A stretch of DNA of 64,000 nucleotides from Bog-473 sp963777485 (GCA_963777485.1 CAVZQP010000001.1:682001-746000); one strand, 5' to 3'. Counted from the first letter of the stretch, positions 1-10,810 are shown. The notes: generated from the sequence alone by a model not told the origin. Numbers and translations are program-made.

Positions 1-163
1 TGCCGTCGACGCCCCGCTGGGACATCAGACTCAGGGCGATCTGCAGGATCCGCCGCCTCGTGGCCGAGCCTTCGCCCCCCGCGGCTGCCGGCCGGGCCTT
101 CCCCGGCGGGGAGGCGGCAGTCGAAACCGGTTCCGACGAGTGGGAATCCATCGTCGTGTTCAT
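1..163 (-). CDS. TetR-family transcriptional regulator, N-terminal part only
   Basis: Only the first 54 codons are in the window; the gene runs off the left edge. After a disordered Ala/Pro/Gly-rich leader of about 34 residues comes T-R-R-R-I-L-Q-I-A-L-S-L-M-S-Q-R-G, the usual first helix of a TetR DNA-binding domain. A strong ribosome-binding site (GGAGGA) precedes the ATG at 163; a second in-frame ATG lies at 151. The gene diverges from the P450 gene, with a 14-bp palindrome (295-308) between them, the classic arrangement of a TetR repressor and its operator. That it binds this palindrome is inference. The ligand-binding half is not visible, so the effector cannot be guessed beyond a likely CoA ester or lipid given the neighbours. 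Confidence 0.75.
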   Translation of the reverse strand, partial: MNTTMDSHSSEPVSTAASPPGKARPAAAGGEGSATRRRILQIALSLMSQRGVDG

Positions 164-294
164 TGCAATTCCTCCGCTCACTGACCTCTGAAAGCCCAGG
201 ACAAGGGGCATTTCCAGGCACGCCGCCGGCCCCTCGGCAGCCACCGGCACCCCCCTTACCGTAGGTCGACGCCCCAACGATCGTTTGCTATATA

Positions 295-308
295 TGACAC
301 GAGTGTCA
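295..308. promoter_or_regulatory. Palindromic operator candidate, copy 1 (P450/TetR promoter)
   Basis: TGACACGAGTGTCA: two perfect 6-bp inverted arms around a 2-bp centre, between the divergent TetR and P450 genes. The same arms recur at 10773-10786 and 37482-37495. TetR-family dimers bind such sites; that this is the operator of the adjacent TetR is inferred. Confidence 0.6.
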
Positions 309-357
309 CAGACCACCCGTTCTCACTCGCACCAAAGGTAGGGGGTCAGGGGGAAAG

Positions 358-1632
358 ATGCCAGGAGTTGACACTGCGGCCGAAGCGGCCGAAGCGGTCG
401 AAGCGGTCGATGCGGCCGCAACCACGTTCGACCCCTACGAGCTGAAGGACATGGTGGGAGGGACGCTCCGCGACCCGTATCCCCTGTTCCACGAGCTGCG
501 GCGGCAATCGCCGGTGCACACCGGGCCCATCGACCTGGGGGACGGCGAGGACGTCACCCCGGACCCGTCCAAGCCGCCGCCGGTGACGGTGTTCGGCTTC
601 GAAGAGGTCGTCCAGGTCCTCCGTGACAACGAGACGTACTCGTCCGTGGTCTACGCCGATGTCATGGGCATCGTGATGGGACGGACCATCCTGCAGATGG
701 ACGAGCCCGAGCACAAGAAGGTCCGGGACCTGGTCGCCTCGAGCTTCCGCTCCAAGATGCTGGCTCGCTGGGAGGAGGAGCTCGTGGCCGTCGTGGTCAA
801 CGACCTGGTCGACTCCTTCATCGAGCAGGGCCGCACCGACTTGGTGCGCTCCGTCACCTTCAACTTCCCCGTGCAGGTCATCGCACGCATCCTCGGGCTG
901 CCTGGCGAGGACTACCCGCGGTTCCAGCGCTGGGCCCTGGAGCTCACGAGCGTGGCCCGCGACTGGGAGCGGGGCGTCGCGGCGTCAGAGGCCCTGCGGG
1001 ACTACTTCGCCGACGTGATGGAGGAGCGCCGGGCCAAGCCGGGCGACGACCTGATCAGCGACCTCGTGCGGGCGGAGGTCGACGGCGAGCACCTGAGCGA
1101 CGAGGACATCTACTCGTTCCTGCGGCTGCTGCTCCCGGCGGGCGTCGAAACGACGTACCGGGCGTCGGGCAGCCTGCTCTTCGCACTCCTCAACGACCGG
1201 TCCCAGTTCGACGCGCTCTACGCCGACCGCTCGCTGTTCCAGCAGGCGTTCGAGGAGGTCGTGCGCTGGGAGCCGCCCGTCACCGTGATCCTGCGCCGTG
1301 CCGCGAGGAACACCGTGCTGGGAGGCGTCGCCATCGACAAGGGGGCGGACGTCGCGCTGATGATCGGCGCCGCCAACCGTGACGAGCGCAAGTACGACGA
1401 GCCCGACCGTTACGACATGTTCCGCAGCCAGCGCCAGCACGTCGGGTTCGGCTTCGGCGTGCACGTCTGCCTGGGCATGCATCTCGCCCGCATGGAGTCG
1501 CGCATCGCCATCAACACGCTCTTCGACCGGCTCGGCCCGTTCACGCTCGACACCGACGCCGAGGCACCGTGGATCGAGGGCATGGCCTTCCGGTCGCCAC
1601 TGTCTCTCCCGGTGGTCTTCGACGCCCGCTGA
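358..1632 (+). CDS. Cytochrome P450
   Basis: A soluble bacterial P450 of 424 residues, the normal length. The I-helix oxygen-activation motif A-G-V-E-T-T is at 261-266, the E-x-x-R pair is Glu300/Arg303, and the haem loop F-G-F-G-V-H-V-C-L-G carries the thiolate ligand Cys371. The first ~22 residues are an Ala/Glu-rich extension (A-E-A-A-E-A-V-E-A-V) before the P450 fold. The ATG at 358 follows a purine-rich GGGGGAAAG. It is followed at about 100 bp by a ferredoxin and then ACADs, so the electron supply and downstream beta-oxidation are encoded together. Family members commonly hydroxylate steroids, terpenes or fatty acids; the substrate here is unknown. A TetR-type operator lies just upstream. 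Confidence 0.93.
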   Translation: MPGVDTAAEAAEAVEAVDAAATTFDPYELKDMVGGTLRDPYPLFHELRRQSPVHTGPIDLGDGEDVTPDPSKPPPVTVFGFEEVVQVLRDNETYSSVVYADVMGIVMGRTILQMDEPEHKKVRDLVASSFRSKMLARWEEELVAVVVNDLVDSFIEQGRTDLVRSVTFNFPVQVIARILGLPGEDYPRFQRWALELTSVARDWERGVAASEALRDYFADVMEERRAKPGDDLISDLVRAEVDGEHLSDEDIYSFLRLLLPAGVETTYRASGSLLFALLNDRSQFDALYADRSLFQQAFEEVVRWEPPVTVILRRAARNTVLGGVAIDKGADVALMIGAANRDERKYDEPDRYDMFRSQRQHVGFGFGVHVCLGMHLARMESRIAINTLFDRLGPFTLDTDAEAPWIEGMAFRSPLSLPVVFDAR

Positions 1633-1728
1633 CGTCGCTGCTCTTTCCTGGCCACGCCGCGCTGCCGCCGGAGCCGGCGCCGGGCGCCGGGACCATGGGC
1701 GCCGGACCCAGAAGCTAGGTTCCACCGC

Positions 1729-1973
1729 ATGGCCGAGATGAGCGAAGGCGACCCCATGGAGGTCAAGATCGACTGGGACCTGTGCATGGGATCGGGCAAC
1801 TGCATGTTCTGGGCGCCCGACACCTTCGACCTCAGCGAGGACGGCCATGCGGTCGTGACCGACCCCATGGCGTCGCCCGAGGAGAAGATCCGCATCGCCG
1901 CCCAGGGCTGCCCGGTCGGCGCGATCTCGTTGTGGCGCAACGGCACCAAGCTCTCGCTCGAGGACGGCAACTG

Positions 1974-1974
<1 letters not shown>
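1729..1974 (+). CDS. Ferredoxin (P450 redox partner type)
   Basis: An 81-residue ferredoxin with C19-M-G-S-G-N-C25 and C61-P. The central position of the first motif is Ser rather than Cys, as in the [3Fe-4S] or variable-ligand ferredoxins that serve actinobacterial P450s. Electron delivery to the P450 upstream is inferred from adjacency. The start could also be ATG 1738 or ATG 1756; 1756 has a purine-rich GAGCGAAGG in front and would give a 72-residue protein, which fits the family better. The stop codon overlaps the start of the next gene (TGATG), so the two are probably translationally coupled. Confidence 0.9.
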
Positions 1975-4271
<2,297 letters not shown>

Positions 4272-4291
4272 CCGGCGTGACATAGTTGGGC

Positions 4292-5545
4292 ATGCGTCTC
4301 GGAACGGACAAAAACCTGCTCGAGTTCCGGCGCGAATTCGAAGCGTGGCTGGACGCGCACCTTCCCGGGCCCGACGTCGTCGAACAGGAACACCGCAATT
4401 CGTCGGCCCATCTTCCGGGCTGGGCGCGCGAGTTCCAACGCGAGATGTTCGAGGCGGGGTACCTGGTCCCGGGATGGCCGCCCGAGCTCGGCGGCCGCAA
4501 CGCGACCCCGCAGGAGCAGATGATCTACTTCGAGGTCATCTCGGAGCGGCAGGTGCCGCGGTCGCTCAACCCACAGGGACTCTCGATTTGCGCCGCCTCG
4601 ATCGTGGAGTTCGGCACGGACGAACAGAAGGAGCGCTTCGTCGTCCCGACCCTCAAGGGCGAGATCACCTGGTGTCTCGGCATGAGCGAGCCCAATGCCG
4701 GCAGCGACCTGGCGTCGCTGACAACCAAGGCCCAACGGCGCGACGGCTGTTTCGTGGTGAATGGCCAGAAGGTGTGGACGTCGGGCGCACACGACGCCGA
4801 CTTCTGCCTGTGTTTCGTGCGGACCGACCCCGAGGCACCGAAGCACCGTGGCATCAGCGTCCTCATCATCGACATGCGGACGCCGGGCATCCATTGCCGC
4901 CCGCTGCCCGAGTTGACCGACCCGGACCACGCGGACTTCAACGAGGTTTTCTTCACTGACGTGGCGGTGCCCAAGGAGAACCTCGTGGGCGAGCTCAACA
5001 ACGGATGGACGATAAGCCAGGGTTCGTTGCGTCACGAGCGTGGGATGTTGTGGATCTTGAACGCGGCGCGGATGGAACGCACCATCCGCGGGCTCGTCCG
5101 CGTGGCCGGACGTCCGGACGGCCGCGGCGGAACGCTCGGCGACGACCCGCGTCTCGCCGAGGCCATCGGCCGTGCCGCGACGGACGCCGCGGCGATTCGC
5201 TGTATGGGATATCGCGGTTTCGCCAAGTCCGTCCGCGGCGAGACGGCCCCTGAGCACATGGTGCTCAAGCTGTTCTCAAGCGAGGCGGAGCAAAGTGCCT
5301 GCGAGGTCGCCCGGGACGCCCTCGGGACTGACGGCCTCGACCTCGACGGTGCCGGTCCGAGGCGCTTCACCGATTGGGACGTTGAGAACTTCGACGTCGG
5401 TCCGGCCGAGGTCATGGGCGCGTTCTACGACGGCGCGTGGGCCGACCAGTACTGGCGCTCGTTCTCACACACGATCGCCGGCGGCACGTCGGAGATCCAG
5501 CGCAACATCATTGCGGAACGGGTACTCGGGCTTCCGCGTGGTTGA
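4292..5545 (+). CDS. Acyl-CoA dehydrogenase
   Basis: A single-domain ACAD of 417 residues. It has the acyl/FAD signature M-S-E-P-N-A-G-S-D-L, K-V-W-T-S-G-A-H and the C-terminal G-G-T-S-E-I-Q-R-N-I-I-A-E-R-V-L-G. It would introduce an alpha,beta double bond in an acyl-CoA with transfer of electrons to ETF. It starts 20 bp after the double-domain ACAD and is probably the last gene of the P450-ferredoxin-ACAD operon. A TTG at 4286 in the same frame is an alternative start; neither has a clear ribosome-binding site. An insertion after the acyl-binding region (around residues 270-290) makes it slightly longer than the ~380-residue norm. Substrate unknown. Confidence 0.92.
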   Translation: MRLGTDKNLLEFRREFEAWLDAHLPGPDVVEQEHRNSSAHLPGWAREFQREMFEAGYLVPGWPPELGGRNATPQEQMIYFEVISERQVPRSLNPQGLSICAASIVEFGTDEQKERFVVPTLKGEITWCLGMSEPNAGSDLASLTTKAQRRDGCFVVNGQKVWTSGAHDADFCLCFVRTDPEAPKHRGISVLIIDMRTPGIHCRPLPELTDPDHADFNEVFFTDVAVPKENLVGELNNGWTISQGSLRHERGMLWILNAARMERTIRGLVRVAGRPDGRGGTLGDDPRLAEAIGRAATDAAAIRCMGYRGFAKSVRGETAPEHMVLKLFSSEAEQSACEVARDALGTDGLDLDGAGPRRFTDWDVENFDVGPAEVMGAFYDGAWADQYWRSFSHTIAGGTSEIQRNIIAERVLGLPRG

Positions 5546-5698
5546 GCTGAGCTTTCTCAGGTCGCCCGCGGACAACGGTGTTCGCCGCGACGAGTCCTGA
5601 TCGATACGCCTGACATCTGCTCCAGGCGGTGAGACGACGTCGTCGCATTCGTTGACCGTTCGTTGAGTCCTCGTCGCGACCGATTAGGTCCTCACCGA

Positions 5699-5728
5699 GC
5701 GCGCATAGTCCAAATGGCCTATGCGCGC
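5699..5728. promoter_or_regulatory. Strong hairpin upstream of secreted protein
   Basis: GCGCGCATAG (5699-5708) and CTATGCGCGC (5719-5728) are exact 10-bp inverted arms around a 10-nt loop. No T-tract follows on either strand, so a standard intrinsic terminator for the upstream ACAD operon is possible but not clear. It may instead be an operator or a folded part of the leader. Confidence 0.6.
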
Positions 5729-5749
5729 GCCGCTGATCCACACCATTTG

Positions 5750-5818
5750 GTCAAAAGGTCCCATTGTGTTGCGCGGGACGCGGATTCAATTCACACGTTT
5801 TAGTCAATAGGTCCCATT
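5750..5818 (+). repeat. Paired 16-bp direct repeats in the leader
   Basis: GTCAAAAGGTCCCATT at 5750-5765 and GTCAATAGGTCCCATT at 5803-5818 differ at one base and sit 53 bp apart, about five helical turns. Each is followed by a GGGA that can pair with its TCCC. They are candidate binding sites for a regulator of the secreted protein. Confidence 0.7.
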
Positions 5819-5882
5819 CACTTGGGATAGCGCATTCCCGATACTCAATTCCGTAAGCGAAATTCGGAGGGGGATATCGGTG

Positions 5883-7358
5883 ATGGGTCGGGGTCGTTGG
5901 CGGGTAGCAGCATTGTTGCTACCGATTGGGATCATGATTGCGAGCACGCTGGCGGCGGCCGCGTCGAGCGCGCCGGCTGGCGCAGCGGGCATTCTTCCGC
6001 CGTCCAACCCTCCGGCGAACATCGCACCGAGCAGCGGCGACTGGCTCGCCGCCATCAACGCCGCCCGCGCCCAAGAAGGCGTGGGACCGATGAACATCTC
6101 GGAGTCGCAACTCGCGGGCCTGCCGATCGACGAGCAGGTTCTGACGGTCGTCAACGACGAGCGGGTCGACCGCGGCCTCCCGCCCATCAACTACGTGACG
6201 TCCCAGCTGGACTACTACGCACAGGGCGGCGCCAATTCGGGCGGCGACCCCACGTTCCCGTCGTCGCTGACGGGCGGCGCACCCATCACCTTCGGGGGCT
6301 CGGTGTGGGCGGGCGGCCTCACGTCAGTGCTCGAGGCCGACTACTACTGGATGTACGACGACGGCTGGAGCGGCTCGTCGACGACGAACGTGGCCTGTGG
6401 CGGCATGGCGGGCTCGGAGTGCTGGGGACACCGCGACATCATCCTGCACGAGTTCCCGAATTGCGCGAGCGGCGCGCCCATCCTGTCGATGGGTGGTGCC
6501 TTCTCGACGGGCGGGTACCCCGGTGGCTCGCTGACCGGAGAGTTCGTCAGCTCGTGTGCACCGCCGAGCGACATCACACTGAGCTGGGGTTCGGTGGCGT
6601 CCGCGGTGCAGTCCTCGTCCAACACGATCGGCATCGCGCCGTTGCCCAACGGCACCGGCTACTGGGAGGCCGAGGCGAACGGCACCGTCGCCGCCTTCGG
6701 CGCCGCCCAGAACTTCGGCTCGGTCCCGGGCGGGCTCAACGCCGCGATCGTGGGCATCGCCGCGACGCCCAACGGCGGCGGCTACTGGCTTGTAGCCGCG
6801 GACGGCGGCATCTTCAGCTTCGGCAACGCCCAGTTCTACGGATCGACCGGCGCACTGCGCCTCAACAAGCCCATCGTCGGCATGGCCTCGACGCCCAACG
6901 GCGGCGGCTACTGGCTGGTCGCCTCGGACGGCGGCATTTTCAGCTACGGCGACGCACGGTTCTTCGGTTCCATGGGCGGCCACGCGCTGAACCAGCCCAT
7001 CGTCGGCATCGCGGCCGACCCGGCGTCCGGCGGCTACTGGGAGGTGGCCACCGACGGCGGCATCTTCGCCTACAACGCGCCCTTCTACGGCAGCACGGGC
7101 GCCATCCGTCTCAACCAGCCCATCGTCGGCATGGAGGGCTCACCAAACGGACAGGGCTACCGCTTCGTGGCGGCCGACGGCGGCATCTTCACCTACGGCC
7201 AGGCGCCGTTCGACGGGTCGACAGGTGGCATGCCGTTGTCCGCCCCGGTCGTGGGTATTGCGCCCGACAACACGACCAACGGCTACTGGCTGGCGGCGGC
7301 TGACGGTGGGATCTTCACCTTCGGCGGTGCGTCCTACATGGGGCGGCTGGTCGCCTAG
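5883..7358 (+). CDS. Secreted CAP-like protein with six propeller-type repeats
   Basis: A 491-residue exported protein. An N-terminal signal peptide (Arg-rich start, hydrophobic core, A-x-A near residue 35) is followed by a Cys-containing domain at about 45-225. That domain, with V-V-N-D-E-R and C-W-G-H-R-D-I-I-L, resembles a divergent CAP/SCP domain. Six repeats of 41-42 residues then run to the C-terminus, each around G-Y-W-L-V-A-x-D-G-G-I-F followed by an F/Y-G-S turn. The regular spacing suggests a beta-propeller-like fold. This repeat is, to my knowledge, widespread in Acidimicrobiia surface proteins of unknown function. GGAGGGGG at 5866-5873 is an excellent ribosome-binding site; the GTG at 5880 is an alternative start. 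Ligand and role are unknown. Confidence 0.85.
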   Translation: MGRGRWRVAALLLPIGIMIASTLAAAASSAPAGAAGILPPSNPPANIAPSSGDWLAAINAARAQEGVGPMNISESQLAGLPIDEQVLTVVNDERVDRGLPPINYVTSQLDYYAQGGANSGGDPTFPSSLTGGAPITFGGSVWAGGLTSVLEADYYWMYDDGWSGSSTTNVACGGMAGSECWGHRDIILHEFPNCASGAPILSMGGAFSTGGYPGGSLTGEFVSSCAPPSDITLSWGSVASAVQSSSNTIGIAPLPNGTGYWEAEANGTVAAFGAAQNFGSVPGGLNAAIVGIAATPNGGGYWLVAADGGIFSFGNAQFYGSTGALRLNKPIVGMASTPNGGGYWLVASDGGIFSYGDARFFGSMGGHALNQPIVGIAADPASGGYWEVATDGGIFAYNAPFYGSTGAIRLNQPIVGMEGSPNGQGYRFVAADGGIFTYGQAPFDGSTGGMPLSAPVVGIAPDNTTNGYWLAAADGGIFTFGGASYMGRLVA

Positions 7359-7397
7359 CCGACGGAGGGCGGAACAGCTCCTCGCCGGCCGCGCCGA

Positions 7398-8654
7398 TCA
7401 GAGGATGCCGCGTGCGGTGAGCTCCTCGACCTCGGCCTCACTGACGCCGAGCTCGCTGCACCAGACTTCTTTGTTGTGCTCACCCAGTCGCGGCGCCCCT
7501 GAGGGCATCGCGCCGGGGTTCTTGGTCAGCCGCGGAAACGGCGCTTGCTGACGCACCGCGCCGATGACGGGGTCGTCGATCGGCACGAGGTCGCCCCGTT
7601 CCGCCATATGGGGGTCGGCGAAGATGTCGGCCGCGCTGTAGGCGGTGCCGACGGGGACGTCGTGTGCGACGCAACGCGCGGTGATTTCGTCGGCGGTAAG
7701 GGTGGACGTCCATGCCGCGACGATCCCGTTGATCTCGTCCCCGTGGTCGGCTCGGTGCGCCAGCGTGTCGAAACGCGGTTCCTTTGTAAGATCTGGCCGG
7801 TCCATGGCGGCGCAAAGGCGCCTGAAGTTGGCGTCCGAACCGGCCACGATGCAGATGTAGGTCCCGTCCGCGGTGCGGTAGTTGTCGAGCGGGGCCGAGG
7901 TTGAGAGCCGATTCCCCTCTCGTTGGCGGACGATCCCCAGTCGGTCGTACCCCGCGAGCGTCCATTCGAGGATGCGCAGCATGGATCCGTAGAGGGCCGC
8001 GTCGATCACCTCCCCTCGCCCGTCGACCTTCTGCCGAGCCGTGCCCGCGTCGCCCGATGTGTCCGTCGCGTCGCGGCCGTAGAGCGCGGCCACTGCAGCG
8101 AAGGCCGCGAACGTTCCGGTGAAGTAGTCGGAGATGTTCACTCCCGACCGCACCGGTGGCCGGTCGGGTTCGCCGGTCAGGTTGAGGAGCCCGCCGAACG
8201 CGATGCCCAGTCGGTCCAGCCCGGGCCGGGGCGCGTAGGGGCCGCTCTGGCCGAAGGCGCTGATCCGCACGTAGACGAGATCTTGAGGCAGGTCGTCGGG
8301 GCCGAGCCCCCAGCGCTCCATGGTGCCGGGCCGGAAGTTCTCGCAGAGCACGTCGGCCGTGGCCATCAGGCGTTTGAAGAGATCCTTGCCTTCGGGTTGG
8401 CGCAGGTCGCACGTGACACCCCGCCGGCCCCGGCCTTCAACCGACCAGGACAAGGAGTAGTCGGGACCGTCCTCCACCGGGACGAACGGCCCCATGGTGC
8501 GCATGAAGTCGCCCTCGCCGGGCAACTCGACCTTGATCACGTCGGCACCGAGTTCGCCGAGCAGGCCGGCGCAGAACGGCGCTGAGATCCTCGTACCGAC
8601 GTCGATGACCCGGATGCCGCGGAGCGGGCCGCTCTTCGAGCCGCCGTCGCTCAC
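7398..8654 (-). CDS. CaiB/BaiF family CoA transferase
   Basis: A 418-residue family III CoA transferase. Near the N-terminus it has the R-V-I-D-V-G-T strand and a glycine-rich G-E-L-G-A-D-V-I-K-V-E turn, and Asp176 in G-V-N-I-S-D-Y-F-T-G is the expected nucleophile that forms the aspartyl-CoA intermediate. Family members move CoA between carboxylic acids, or in bile-acid and methylacyl-CoA relatives race-mise or activate branched substrates. The GTG start at 8654 overlaps the stop of the upstream crotonase gene in a GTGA junction, so the two are translated together and probably act on the same CoA ester. Longer reading in this frame enters the crotonase gene and is rejected. Confidence 0.92.
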   Translation of the reverse strand: MSDGGSKSGPLRGIRVIDVGTRISAPFCAGLLGELGADVIKVELPGEGDFMRTMGPFVPVEDGPDYSLSWSVEGRGRRGVTCDLRQPEGKDLFKRLMATADVLCENFRPGTMERWGLGPDDLPQDLVYVRISAFGQSGPYAPRPGLDRLGIAFGGLLNLTGEPDRPPVRSGVNISDYFTGTFAAFAAVAALYGRDATDTSGDAGTARQKVDGRGEVIDAALYGSMLRILEWTLAGYDRLGIVRQREGNRLSTSAPLDNYRTADGTYICIVAGSDANFRRLCAAMDRPDLTKEPRFDTLAHRADHGDEINGIVAAWTSTLTADEITARCVAHDVPVGTAYSAADIFADPHMAERGDLVPIDDPVIGAVRQQAPFPRLTKNPGAMPSGAPRLGEHNKEVWCSELGVSEAEVEELTARGIL

Positions 8655-9502
8655 GACCCGGATCCGGGTTGCCCCTGGTCCCGTTCCGCGATGACGTCCT
8701 TCATGGAGCCCTTGGCCTTGCGCGCCGTGAGTGCGTTGAGCGCCGTCGCCGAGTTGTGGACCCAGTGGTGCGCCATGAAGTGGTACTTGAGGGCGTCGCG
8801 TTTCCCCATCAGGTCTGCGGTCTGGTTGATCGTGTCCTTCACCGTCTGCGCGGTGACGGGCGGCACCAGCGCCACCCGGTCGGCCAGCTCGCGCGTCTTG
8901 GCCTCGAGCTCCGCTCTCGGCACGACGCGGTTCACCAGCCCGAGGCGCCAGGCCTCGTGCGCGTCGATCGTGTCGCCCGTGAAGAGGAACTCCTTCGCCT
9001 TCCGGATCCCGAGCTCCCAGGGCTCGACGAGCAGCTCCACGCCCGCTCCCGTCAGGCGGAGCACCGGGTTGGAGAAGACGGCATCGTCCGCCGCCACGAT
9101 GAGGTCGCACATCGCAGCGAGCATCAACCCGGCCGCGACGCAGCTGCCCTGCACAGCGGCGATCGTCGGCTTGCGGAAGTCGTGGATCCGCAGGCAACGA
9201 TCGAAGTACATCGTCTTCTCGTGGTGGAACTTCCCCTCGGGCGTCTCTCGCATCGCCACCCACGGGTCCGAGCCGTCGTCGGCAACGATCGCCTTGAGAT
9301 CGTGGCCCGATGAGAAGTGCTTGCCCGCTCCGGCAAGGATCACGACCCGAACCGCGTCGTCCGCGTCGGCCAGGTCGAAGGCGGCGTCGATCTCGTCGAT
9401 CATCGTCGAGTCCTGGGCGTTCGCCTGGTCCGGACGGTTCATGGTGATCGTCACGACGGCGCCATCGGACTCGTAGCGGACCTTTTCGAAACTCTGTGCC
9501 AT
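8651..9502 (-). CDS. Enoyl-CoA hydratase/isomerase-family protein lacking both hydratase glutamates
   Basis: A 283-residue crotonase-fold protein. The oxyanion-hole region H-F-S-S-G-H-D-L and the G-S-C-V-A-A-G-L-M-L-A-A-M-C-D helix are present. However, the two catalytic glutamates of true enoyl-CoA hydratases are replaced: the first aligns with Met127, the second with Val147 after Pro146. It is therefore unlikely to be a normal hydratase; isomerase, hydrolase or C-C lyase activity are possible for the superfamily. The ATG at 9502 is chosen because AGGAGG lies nine bases before it; an ATG at 9511 touches the AGGAGG. It is the first gene of a two-gene unit with the CoA transferase. Confidence 0.88.
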   Translation of the reverse strand: MAQSFEKVRYESDGAVVTITMNRPDQANAQDSTMIDEIDAAFDLADADDAVRVVILAGAGKHFSSGHDLKAIVADDGSDPWVAMRETPEGKFHHEKTMYFDRCLRIHDFRKPTIAAVQGSCVAAGLMLAAMCDLIVAADDAVFSNPVLRLTGAGVELLVEPWELGIRKAKEFLFTGDTIDAHEAWRLGLVNRVVPRAELEAKTRELADRVALVPPVTAQTVKDTINQTADLMGKRDALKYHFMAHHWVHNSATALNALTARKAKGSMKDVIAERDQGQPGSGS

Positions 9503-9561
9503 CTCGGTCATCCTCCTGCCGCCATCATGTCGCGTCGCGCCAACGTGTCCGGTCTGATCGC

Positions 9562-10740
9562 TCAGCCCCGTGGCAGCCCGAGCACCCGCTCGCCGACGAG
9601 TGTGCGCTGGATCTCGTTCGTGCCGGCGAAGATCGACGACGCCTGGTAATAGAGCCACGAGCGCTGCCATGCACCGTCGGCCGGGTTGCCCGGTGCCCCC
9701 TCCCACAGGGGCGACGCTTCCCCGAGCACATCGAGTGCCGTGCGGTGCAGGCGCTTGGACATCTCGCTCCAGTACAGCTTGAGGGCGCTGCCCTCGGGTC
9801 CGGGCGCTTCGCCCTTCGACAGGCGGGTCAACGAGCGCCAGTTGTGCAGCTGGAACAGCCGCACCTCGGTGGCCGCCTGCGCCAACTCCTGCCGCAGCCG
9901 CCAGTCGTCGAAGCTCCCGTTGGCCTGTGCCAGGCGGAGCAGTTCCTCGATGAGCTGGGTGTGGATCACCAGCTGTCGCGGGTTGATGCCGCGCTCGTGG
10001 GCAAGCGTGGAGCCCGCAACCGTCCAGCCTTGGCCTTCGATGCCGACGCGGCGCTCTGAGGGGATGAACACGTCATCGAGCTCGACCTCGTTGAACTCGG
10101 CTTCGCCGGTCGACTGCACGAGCGGGTGCACGCCCACCCCTTCGGCGTGCATGTCCACGATCAGCGCCGTGATCCCGAGCTGGCGTTTGGGTGCGTCAGG
10201 GTCGCTACGCGTGAGGCAGAGGCCCCAGTCGGCGAATTGGGCGTAGGACGTCCAGACCTTGCGACCGGTGACGCGGTAGCCGCCCTCGACCGGGACGGCG
10301 CGCGTCGTCAGCGACGCCAGGTCGCTGCCGGCGTCCGGTTCGCTGAAGAGCTGGCACCACAGCTCCTCGGCGGAGAGGATCCGCGGCAAGAACAGCGCCT
10401 TCTGTTCTTCGGTGCCGTGGGCGAGGAGTGTGGGGCCGACGAGGTTGATGCCGATGCGACCGACCAGCTCCGGGGCCCTGGCACGCGCCAGCTCCTCGAT
10501 GACGACGTAATTCTCGAGGGCACCGAGGCCTCGACCCCCGTACTCCTCGGGCCAGGTGACGCCGACCCAACCGGCACCGGCCAAATCCGCCTGCCAGCGC
10601 CGGCCGAACGCGACCGTCTCGGCGAGGTCGTCGAACCGAGGGGGTAGCCCGACGCCGTAGGGCCACGGGAGGTGTTCCTTGAGCCAGGCCCGGAACGCGT
10701 CGCGTAGCACCTCCTGTTCGGGGGTGGAGCGGAGATCCAT
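9562..10740 (-). CDS. Acyl-CoA dehydrogenase (alpha-type partner)
   Basis: A 392-residue ACAD with Q-L-F-S-E-P-D-A-G-S-D-L-A-S-L, K-V-W-T-S-Y-A-Q-F-A-D-W-G-L-C and the C-terminal F-A-G-T-N-E-I-Q-R. It is close in sequence to the ACAD at 14287-15429. It diverges from a second, shorter ACAD gene at 10811 over a 70-bp promoter containing a perfect palindromic operator. In mycobacteria such side-by-side FadE genes often encode alpha2beta2 heterotetramers in which only one subunit carries the full active site. By that analogy this is the alpha-type subunit, an inference. An ATG at 10752 is an alternative start. Confidence 0.92.
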   Translation of the reverse strand: MDLRSTPEQEVLRDAFRAWLKEHLPWPYGVGLPPRFDDLAETVAFGRRWQADLAGAGWVGVTWPEEYGGRGLGALENYVVIEELARARAPELVGRIGINLVGPTLLAHGTEEQKALFLPRILSAEELWCQLFSEPDAGSDLASLTTRAVPVEGGYRVTGRKVWTSYAQFADWGLCLTRSDPDAPKRQLGITALIVDMHAEGVGVHPLVQSTGEAEFNEVELDDVFIPSERRVGIEGQGWTVAGSTLAHERGINPRQLVIHTQLIEELLRLAQANGSFDDWRLRQELAQAATEVRLFQLHNWRSLTRLSKGEAPGPEGSALKLYWSEMSKRLHRTALDVLGEASPLWEGAPGNPADGAWQRSWLYYQASSIFAGTNEIQRTLVGERVLGLPRG

Positions 10741-10772
10741 CCGCCGCAGCATGGCACAGCGGCCTCGAGGGG

Positions 10773-10786
10773 TGACACCCGTGTCA
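10773..10786. promoter_or_regulatory. Palindromic operator candidate, copy 2 (divergent ACAD promoter)
   Basis: TGACACCCGTGTCA, with the same 6-bp arms as copies 1 and 3, sits centrally in the 70-bp space between two divergent acyl-CoA dehydrogenase genes. One bound dimer could silence both. Confidence 0.65.
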
Positions 10787-10810
10787 GCCTTGACCGTAGA
10801 CTGCGCCGCC

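Larger units (their letters stand above)
5546..5879 (+). other. Non-coding leader of the secreted repeat protein gene
   Basis: A 334-bp gap with no credible ORF. It is visibly more AT-rich in its right half than the neighbouring genes. It holds a strong hairpin at 5699-5728, a second long-range complement (CCAAATGG 5710-5717 with CCATTTGG 5743-5750), and two direct repeats ending in GGTCCCATT. I do not recognise a known riboswitch. It could be a long 5' untranslated region or a cluster of regulator sites. Confidence 0.7.

Noticed and set aside
5699..5728. Simple intrinsic terminator of the ACAD operon
   Set aside because: No T-tract follows on either strand, and it lies 150 bp from the ACAD stop; kept as a hairpin of unknown role.
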